Assembly: GCA_030917805.1 (NCBI GenBank)
Contig: JAUPUA010000035.1
Location: 1 to 11,143, forward strand
Direction of reading: 5' to 3'
Origin: Patescibacteria group bacterium
GTDB taxonomy: Bacteria; Patescibacteriota; Saccharimonadia; Saccharimonadales; HK-STAS-PATE-42
DNA: 11,143 nt
The notes below the pieces were generated by a model, which was not told where the DNA came from, did not search any database, and saw nothing but the letters and a program-made list of their open reading frames with translations. How positions within the stretch are numbered: the first letter of the stretch is position 1; each line of letters starts with the position of its first letter. Positions 6,448 to 11,143 of this stretch are shown piece after piece. Both the position numbers and the translations under genes were made by a program.

Positions 6448-6840
6448 ACCCCCTTTAGCCTTGCAGATTAAACTGCGCATGGTAACTCGAGGGTGGGCAT
6501 CGAACTACCAAAGCATAGAGGGGGTATTAGCACCCTTCAATTAAAACCAAACTAGATTTACATAAGTGATGCTCCAACTGGTTGCGGTAATAAATACGCC
6601 GCGATTAAAACCCTTGAAACACCTATAAATCTAAAAGGAATTGAAGGGGTTAGTGCGCCTTTGTGGGTGGCAAATAGCCGACGTAAAGTATATAAATAAA
6701 CCTACGAGCTAGAGATATTTATCTTTTTCATCTAAAAGTGGAGGGTAGTAAACTTTGTTGATGAAAGGATAAAAATTCCTTAAGCTAATATGTCGCCGTT
6801 CAAAAGCGCTCTAACCTTAAAGAATCTTTCAATTCTTTAA
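6448..6840 (+). ncRNA. Candidate structured RNA of unknown family (about 390 nt)
   Basis: The 507 bp between pth and dprA hold no convincing gene but many nested complements. Domain I is a three-way junction: 6448-6457 with 6516-6525 (10 bp), hairpin 6462-6466/6473-6477, and hairpin GGUA-AC-UCGA (6481-6490) with UCGA-AC-UACC (6500-6509). Domain II: 6533-6542 with 6639-6648 (10 bp), 6553-6560 with 6626-6633 (8 bp), then 6579-6587 with 6599-6607 (9 bp). Domain III: 6648-6663 with 6801-6816 (14 of 16), 6666-6671 with 6792-6797, then the hairpin 6718-6773. Domain IV: a 9-bp hairpin, 6817-6840. The domains abut almost without gaps. Seven G-U pairs occur only if the plus strand is the RNA, against two that would favour minus. 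tmRNA, RNase P RNA and SRP RNA hallmarks were not found. This is folding by eye, so both identity and transcription are inferred. Confidence 0.45.
6718..6773 (+). repeat. Three-segment hairpin with a GGAGGG-containing loop
   Basis: UUUAUC (6718-6723) pairs with GAUAAA (6768-6773), UUUCAUC (6726-6732) with GAUGAAA (6760-6766), and AAAGU (6735-6739) with ACUUU (6752-6756): 18 bp in all, separated by small internal loops. The apical loop GGAGGGUAGUAA exposes a Shine-Dalgarno-like GGAGGG. No start codon with a meaningful frame follows, so its role is unknown. Confidence 0.55.
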
Positions 6841-6930
6841 ATATATAAGTACATAGAAAGCAATCTAAATTAATTAGTTTGCCTACAACTAACCATCCTA
6901 TCATATAAAGCTATTCAAAGTCAACCTCTC
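6841..6930. other. AT-rich spacer, nothing recognised
   Basis: This 90-bp stretch between the last hairpin of the candidate RNA and the dprA promoter shows no gene, no strong inverted repeat and no T-tract terminator. A TATAAA at 6904-6909 could be a second, weaker -10. Confidence 0.5.
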
Positions 6931-6936
6931 TAGAAT
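6931..6936 (+). promoter_or_regulatory. -10 box TAGAAT of dprA
   Basis: TAGAAT ends 8 nt before the ATG at 6945, the same spacing as at the helicase gene, with no Shine-Dalgarno. This again suggests a leaderless transcript. Confidence 0.5.
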
Positions 6937-6944
6937 ATCCAGGT

Positions 6945-7802
6945 ATGAATATCCGCCAGATTACAACTAAAGATGCCGAATACCCAAGCTTATTAAAAGA
7001 AATAAGCTCTCCACCACAACGCTTATGGTTATTAGGCGCAGAGCTTAAGGAAGATGAAAAGCGACTCACCGTAGTAGGGACCCGCAACCCCACACCCTAT
7101 GGTAAAAGAATGGTGCATAAGCTTGTTAAAGAGGTAGCAGAGGCGGGAGTAACTATAGTCAGCGGGCTGGCCATAGGGATTGACAGTCTGGCGCACCAAG
7201 CAGCACTCGATGGGCAGGGTAAAACAATTGCAATTTTGGCGCGTGGCTTGGATAAGGTCTATCCAGCCTCTAACCGTGAACTTGCTAAGAATATCTTAAA
7301 AACTGGTGGGACCTTAATTACCGAATATCCATTTGGTACAGAAAGCTTTAAACAGAATTTTGTCGCCAGAAACAGAATACAAAGTGGGATAAGTGAAGCT
7401 GTTTTGATAATAGAATGTACCCAAAAAAGCGGCACCCTTATAACTGCCCAGTTTGCAGTAGATCAAAACCGAAATGTCATGGCGTTACCTGGTAACATAG
7501 ACAGCAGGGCCAGTGACGGAACTAACAATCTGATTAAACAAGGGGCTTCGCCTGTAACTTGTGCCGAGGACATCCTAGAGATCCTAGGGGTAAACTTCAA
7601 GGCAGCAAAAGTTAAAAGCTACACCCCAACTAACAGCGCAGAAGAAAAGATACTGGCACTAATTAAAAATGGAGTTCACTCATCTGAAGAGTTACAAGTA
7701 ATGACTGGGCTCGAGATTGTAGAATATAACACTAACCTAACTATGCTCGAGATAAAAGGGGTTATCCAACAGCCAAATCCTGGCTACTGGGACCTTACCT
7801 AG
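6945..7802 (+). CDS. dprA: DprA (Smf) DNA-processing protein
   Basis: A 285-aa protein that binds incoming single-stranded DNA during natural transformation and loads RecA on it. The Rossmann-like core shows VVGTRNPTPYGKRM (residues 43-56), SGLAIGIDSLAHQAAL (73-88), YPASN (106-110), FVARNRIQSGIS (139-150), SGTLITAQFA (162-171) and ALPGNIDS with NNLIKQGA, all family hallmarks. A C-terminal winged-helix-like (DML1) domain covers about residues 226-285. The N-terminal SAM domain of longer DprA proteins is absent. The protein begins only a few residues before the DAEYPSLLKEI strand that leads into the core, as in other short DprA proteins. In many bacteria dprA is directly followed by topA. Here an inverted gene separates them. 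The start is supported by the -10 box 8 nt upstream. Confidence 0.97.
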   Translation: MNIRQITTKDAEYPSLLKEISSPPQRLWLLGAELKEDEKRLTVVGTRNPTPYGKRMVHKLVKEVAEAGVTIVSGLAIGIDSLAHQAALDGQGKTIAILARGLDKVYPASNRELAKNILKTGGTLITEYPFGTESFKQNFVARNRIQSGISEAVLIIECTQKSGTLITAQFAVDQNRNVMALPGNIDSRASDGTNNLIKQGASPVTCAEDILEILGVNFKAAKVKSYTPTNSAEEKILALIKNGVHSSEELQVMTGLEIVEYNTNLTMLEIKGVIQQPNPGYWDLT

Positions 7803-7827
7803 AACCTAGAGCTTAAAGACTTCTTGT

Positions 7828-8994
7828 CTATCTATTCTTATTAACCTTATCAATTTCATCATTGAGAGCCTTTCTAGCTGCTTCCACTTTTTTTGTGGGC
7901 TCACTATCATAACCTAGCTCTTTAATAATTTCTTTCTCTTTTTGGACTGCCGCACTACTAGTAATTTGCCTTCTCAAATTAGACTGCGCGGTAAGAATAG
8001 CCGAGTTATCCCCGGCCGCAAGAGCAACCTTAAAGCCCTCAAGTATCTCTTTGACATCAATCGCTAGCTGTACAGATTTATCTCGATAGTCCTTGGCAGA
8101 TTCAGCACTTAACTCCAGTGCTTTTAGTTCGGTAATGTTTTTATCAATCTCGCTATTTACTCGGGTTATGTCATTAGAGACGTCCTCCACGCTATTCAAG
8201 GCTGCTGAATTCGCACCTATTAATACCCCCAGTTTATAGGTAACCACATTGACTTTAGCTACATCTATCGCTAGGACAACACTGTTCAGACGGTAGTCTT
8301 TTAATTCTTTAATATAGCTTTCCGCTGCGGCCTTTAAGGCCTTCCTGTCACTTTTAAGATTTGCGGTCTTTTGCTCAAATATTGCCAATGCCTCATCAAA
8401 CGCTTTAATGTCATCATTTATCGTGGAACTATTCGTAGCTACCGTAACAGAAGAGGAGATACTAGAACTTAAGGCAGACGACTCAGAAGATAAGCCAGAA
8501 GTTGCAGAACTAAATTCTTTTAGCGCAGCCGTACTTGTAGCCCTACTCTTTAAAAATATAATCCCCCCGACAGCCGTAAGTACTGCTACCAGAATAACCA
8601 CCATTAAACCTTTAAGTATCTTCTTCTTAGGTTTTGCATCTGGGATATACTCTGGAAGAGGAGAAGTTGGATTCGGATTATCAGAACTACTTTCTAAAGG
8701 ACTACCCGTAAAACCACTAGACGCTCCAGAAGCACTAGCGGGGGGTGTACTTAACGTAGAGTTAGCCAATGGATCATTGGCGGGCTCAGGAGCTCCCGCG
8801 GGAGGGAATGCATAGTCTGGGTTAGTAGTGGTAGGTTGAACGGGAGATGTACCAGGCATGGCCGGTCCCGTAGCAGCAGCTGCTGAAATTGGAGCGGAAG
8901 TAGTAGGGCTAGGACTTGAGGTTATAGGAGGGATTGGAGTTGTTGGCTTAGAAGGATCTAAGTTAGTTTCTTTAGGTTCAAGGGCGGGATCCAT
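7828..8994 (-). CDS. Single-pass surface-anchored protein with duplicated helical outer domain
   Basis: No specific family is recognised for this 388-aa protein. Residues 1-120 are low complexity, rich in Pro, Ser, Thr and Ala, and probably disordered. A basic KPKKK (121-125) precedes one membrane segment (about 129-148, LMVVILVAVLTAVGGIIFL). By the positive-inside rule the N-terminus is cytoplasmic and the remaining 240 residues are outside. The outer part starts with a Ser-rich stalk (162-190) and continues as Ala/Lys/Glu helices, likely coiled coil. It holds two copies of one unit: KDYRLNSVVLAIDV (232-245) with GANSAAL and NDIT, and KDYRDKSVQLAIDV (301-314) with GDNSAIL and RQIT, offset by 68-69 residues. 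The ATG at 8994 has a strong AGGAG 9 nt upstream, unlike its neighbours. A structural or adhesive surface role is plausible, but this is inference. Confidence 0.88.
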   Translation of the reverse strand: MDPALEPKETNLDPSKPTTPIPPITSSPSPTTSAPISAAAATGPAMPGTSPVQPTTTNPDYAFPPAGAPEPANDPLANSTLSTPPASASGASSGFTGSPLESSSDNPNPTSPLPEYIPDAKPKKKILKGLMVVILVAVLTAVGGIIFLKSRATSTAALKEFSSATSGLSSESSALSSSISSSVTVATNSSTINDDIKAFDEALAIFEQKTANLKSDRKALKAAAESYIKELKDYRLNSVVLAIDVAKVNVVTYKLGVLIGANSAALNSVEDVSNDITRVNSEIDKNITELKALELSAESAKDYRDKSVQLAIDVKEILEGFKVALAAGDNSAILTAQSNLRRQITSSAAVQKEKEIIKELGYDSEPTKKVEAARKALNDEIDKVNKNR

Positions 8995-9000
8995 AAAATT

Positions 9001-9009
9001 CTTCTCCTC
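9001..9009 (-). promoter_or_regulatory. Strong Shine-Dalgarno of the surface-protein gene
   Basis: GAGGAGAAG on the minus strand, with AGGAG at 9008-9004, stands 9 nt before the ATG at 8994. It is the only clear ribosome binding site in the window and fixes this start. Confidence 0.75.
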
Positions 9010-9015
9010 AATCTT

Positions 9016-9032
9016 ATCCTCATTTAGAGGAT
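9016..9032 (-). repeat. Hairpin in the 5' leader of the surface-protein gene
   Basis: On the minus strand, ATCCTC-TAAAT-GAGGAT forms a perfect 6-bp stem with a 5-nt loop just upstream of the Shine-Dalgarno. The same CCTC could alternatively pair with the GAGG of the ribosome binding site, so a simple translational switch is possible but unproven. Confidence 0.4.
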
Positions 9033-9061
9033 TAATAAATGTTAGTATTAAGCTTAAGTTT

Positions 9062-9067
9062 ATTATA
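9062..9067 (-). promoter_or_regulatory. -10 box TATAAT of the surface-protein gene
   Basis: TATAAT on the minus strand (in CTAATATAATAAACTTAAGC) lies 67 nt before the ATG, leaving a leader of about 60 nt with a hairpin and a Shine-Dalgarno. It is followed by CTTAAGCTTAA, an 11-mer also found at 600-610 and 3946-3956. Confidence 0.55.
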
Positions 9068-9088
9068 TTAGTGCCCGCTACTACAAAC

Positions 9089-9115
9089 TTGACTAAATTA
9101 GACTAAATGTATAAT
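9089..9115 (+). promoter_or_regulatory. Promoter of topA (TTGACT, 15 nt, TATAAT)
   Basis: TTGACT at 9089-9094 and TATAAT at 9110-9115 are the best -35/-10 pair in the window, although the 15-nt spacer is short. The ATG is 48 nt further on, with no well-placed Shine-Dalgarno (a GGAG at 9141-9144 is 19 nt too far upstream). It is divergent from the surface-protein promoter. Confidence 0.5.
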
Positions 9116-9163
9116 ATCCTTTACTACACATAAATAAAGCGGAGTCCGACTAAACAAAAACCT

Positions 9164-11143
9164 ATGGCCAAGAATCTTGTAATCGTAGAGAGTCCCGCAA
9201 AAGCAAAAACTATTCAGAAATACCTGGGTAGTGATTTTGAGGTTAAATCTAGCTTTGGTCATGTTCGAGATCTACCCGGGAAGGGCATGAACATTGATCT
9301 CGAGAATAACTTTGAACCAAACTACGCCGTTAATGACGATAAAAAGAAGGTTGTAGCAGAACTTAGACGCGCCGCCAAAGGCGCAGAGCTTGTCTGGCTA
9401 GCAAGCGATGAAGACCGCGAAGGAGAGGCTATTTCTTGGCACCTTAGTGAAATCCTTAAATTGAAACCTGCCACCAGAAGAAGGATTGTTTTTCACGAGA
9501 TTACCGAATCTGCCATTAAAAACGCTGTCGCCAACCCCAGGGATATCGATGAAAAACTAGTTGATGCCCAACAGGCCAGGCGAGTCTTAGATCGTATTGT
9601 TGGTTACGAGCTTAGCCCGATGCTCCAAAGAAAGATTACTAAAGGCTTAAGTGCTGGTCGTGTGCAGAGTGTTGCAGTTAGATTAGTAGTAGAGCGCGAA
9701 AAAGAGATCTCTGACTTCAAGGCAGAAGAGTTTTACAAGATTAAGCTAAATCTTAAAGCAGAGGCAGAAGGCAATGAAGAAGAATTTGAGGCCACTTTAG
9801 CAAAAAAGATCCAGACTATAGATGAGGCCCGTAAGATCTTAGAGGATATTGCAGTGGGTAGCTTAAAGGTCACCGAAATAACCCAAAAGCCAGGTAAAAA
9901 GAGCCCACCGACACCGTTCACCACTTCTAGCTTACAGCAAGCGGCCTCACAAACCATGGGGATGAGCCCTAAAAGCACCATGAGTAACGCTCAGAGGCTT
10001 TATGAGGCTGGTTTAATCACTTATATGCGTACAGATAGCATGAATCTAAGTGAACAAGCTCTAACAGCCATAGAAAAGCTGGTTTCCACCAAGTACGGCA
10101 AAGAATACCTTAATGTCACCCGTTACAAGACTAAATCATCTGGCGCCCAAGAGGCCCACGAAGGTATTCGCCCAACTGATTTTTCTAAAGAAACCGCTGG
10201 TGCCGATGATTACCAACAAAGGCTATACAGTCTAATCTGGAGAAGAACTGTAGCTAGCCAGATGGCTCCAGCCCAACTAGAAAAAACTGTCATCAAACTT
10301 AAATCACCTAAATCAGATGAAATCTTCGAAGTTAGTGGCGAGGTATTAAAGTTTGAAGGTTTTATTAAAGCCTATGGTAGATCTGGCGGAGATAGCATTC
10401 TGCCACCGCTAAAAAAAGGAGACGAAGCCGACATCCTAACAGGCGAAGCCCATCTTAGCTTTGGCAAGAAGCCAGGTCGCTTTACAGAGGCCAGCCTTAT
10501 CAAAAAGCTAGAAGAACTTGGCATCGGACGCCCATCAACCTACGCTCCAACTCTTAGCACCATCGAAGCCAGGGGCTATATAGAGAAGGCCGATAAAGAG
10601 GGTGAACAGCGTGAAGTTAAATTTGTTAGATTAGATAGCGGCAAAGTCTCCGAAGCAGATGAGGTTCTAACTGTTGGAGCCGATAGAAACAAGCTTATCC
10701 CAACAGATACAGCCATCGTGGTTACAGACTTTTTAAAAACCAATATTCCAGATATTATGGATTATCAATTTACCGCTGATATGGAGGCTAAGTTCGATCA
10801 AATTGCCGAAGGCAAATTCAAGTGGCAAAAAGTAATTGCCGATTTTTATGGCAAGTTCCATAAAGATGTTACCGATTTAAAAGATGTTAAGCGTAGCGAT
10901 GTTGGGCAAAGGATTTTAGGTGAAGATCCAAAAACCAAAAAACCAGTTATTGCCAGAATCGGACGTTTTGGCCCAATGCTCCAGATCGGAACGGTTGAAG
11001 ATGAAGAAAAACCCGCTTTTGCCAATATGCCCGCTAACCGTCAGATTGCAGATGTTTCCCTAGAAGAAGCCCTAGAGATGTTCAAACTGCCAAAAACCAT
11101 CGGAGAATTCCAAAAAGAGGAGGTCAAGGTCAATATTGGTCGC
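9164..11143 (+). CDS. topA: DNA topoisomerase I (type IA), cut at the window end
   Basis: The first 660 codons of a type IA topoisomerase that relaxes negative supercoils by a transient 5'-phosphotyrosine bond. The Toprim domain opens with NLVIVESPAKAKTI (catalytic Glu9) and SFGHVRDLPG and contains the metal-binding ASDEDREGEAI with Asp82, Asp84 and Glu86. Further core motifs are FHEITESAI, DAQQARRVLDRIVGYELSP and LSAGRVQSVAVRL. The active-site Tyr287 lies in LITYMRTDSMNLS, and QEAHEGIRPTD and LGIGRPSTYAPTL follow. The final stretch (IARIGRFGPMLQIG, then LEEALEMFKLPKTIGEFQ) is a Topo_C repeat, as in CPR and actinobacterial enzymes, instead of the four-cysteine zinc ribbons of E. coli TopA. 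The frame is still open at the last base, so more repeats should follow. The ATG gives the normal short N-terminus MAKNLVIVESP. Confidence 0.98.
   Translation, partial: MAKNLVIVESPAKAKTIQKYLGSDFEVKSSFGHVRDLPGKGMNIDLENNFEPNYAVNDDKKKVVAELRRAAKGAELVWLASDEDREGEAISWHLSEILKLKPATRRRIVFHEITESAIKNAVANPRDIDEKLVDAQQARRVLDRIVGYELSPMLQRKITKGLSAGRVQSVAVRLVVEREKEISDFKAEEFYKIKLNLKAEAEGNEEEFEATLAKKIQTIDEARKILEDIAVGSLKVTEITQKPGKKSPPTPFTTSSLQQAASQTMGMSPKSTMSNAQRLYEAGLITYMRTDSMNLSEQALTAIEKLVSTKYGKEYLNVTRYKTKSSGAQEAHEGIRPTDFSKETAGADDYQQRLYSLIWRRTVASQMAPAQLEKTVIKLKSPKSDEIFEVSGEVLKFEGFIKAYGRSGGDSILPPLKKGDEADILTGEAHLSFGKKPGRFTEASLIKKLEELGIGRPSTYAPTLSTIEARGYIEKADKEGEQREVKFVRLDSGKVSEADEVLTVGADRNKLIPTDTAIVVTDFLKTNIPDIMDYQFTADMEAKFDQIAEGKFKWQKVIADFYGKFHKDVTDLKDVKRSDVGQRILGEDPKTKKPVIARIGRFGPMLQIGTVEDEEKPAFANMPANRQIADVSLEEALEMFKLPKTIGEFQKEEVKVNIGR

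Noticed and set aside
6444..6453. Intrinsic terminator on the minus strand (GGGGG followed by TTTTT)
   Set aside because: The matching CCCCC arm is about 70 nt away, too far for a normal terminator hairpin, and wobble pairs favour a plus-strand RNA. It stays an alternative if transcription proves to be on minus.
6489..6496. T-box-like GAGGGTGG
   Set aside because: The T-box consensus continues with N-ACCGCG, which is absent, and no aminoacyl-tRNA synthetase or amino acid gene follows.
6500..6506. tRNA-like TTCGA on the minus strand, suggesting a T-arm or tmRNA end
   Set aside because: The flanking bases do not form the 5-bp T stem, and there is no acceptor stem or CCA end.
6479..6544. 21-codon ORF starting at ATG 6479 as a gene
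   Set aside because: No ribosome site or -10 at the spacing seen elsewhere, and it lies wholly within the paired region. Kept only as part of the coding-remnant finding.
7803..7827. Bidirectional terminator between dprA and the surface-protein gene
   Set aside because: Only a 4-bp AGAC/GTCT stem is present, too weak to call.
8408..8815. Plus-strand open frame opposite the surface-protein gene
   Set aside because: It is the antisense of a low-complexity Pro/Ser/Ala coding region, which tends to be open in several frames. There is no promoter or ribosome site for it.
1..11143. UGA recoded as glycine (Gracilibacteria/SR1 code)
   Set aside because: All long genes are free of internal TGA, tryptophan is encoded by TGG, and one small gene ends in TGA, so there is no sign of recoding.
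1..11143. CRISPR array or insertion sequence inside the window
   Set aside because: No regularly spaced direct repeats and no transposase gene were seen. The only mobile-element trace is the recombinase tail at the left edge.

Overview
The window looks like chromosomal DNA of a Patescibacteria/CPR bacterium, most likely a Saccharibacterium (TM7). This is inferred from gene content and style, not from a marker match. The signs are short core genes, a PIF1-like helicase with a C-terminal helix-turn-helix, very tight spacing, and several -10 boxes only 8-11 nt before the start codon with no Shine-Dalgarno. TGA is used as an ordinary stop, so the Gracilibacteria/SR1-type code is not indicated.

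Layout. (1) 2-435: the C-terminal end of a large serine recombinase runs antisense into a tRNA-Glu(CTC) gene. This is the chromosome junction of an integrated element that lies to the left of the window. (2) 436-609: a short region with two strong inverted repeats. (3) 610-3047: PIF1-like helicase, then an RsuA/RluB-family rRNA pseudouridine synthase, both on +. (4) 3044-4267: four small unrecognised genes on -, an antiparallel block between housekeeping genes. (5) 4357-6437: Der GTPase and peptidyl-tRNA hydrolase (translation and ribosome assembly), on +. (6) 6438-6944: 507 bp without a convincing gene but packed with nested complementary segments, proposed here as a structured RNA of about 390 nt. 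(7) 6945-7802: DprA, which loads RecA on incoming DNA. (8) 7828-8994: a single-pass surface protein on -, with a low-complexity cytoplasmic tail and a duplicated helical outer domain. (9) 9164-11143: topoisomerase I, cut by the window end.

The housekeeping genes serve ribosome maturation (pseudouridine synthase, Der), tRNA recycling (Pth) and DNA processing (PIF1, DprA, TopA). The best leads for something undescribed are the structured intergenic region before dprA, the four-gene unknown block, the leaderless-promoter pattern, and the recombinase reading frame that ends inside its own tRNA target.
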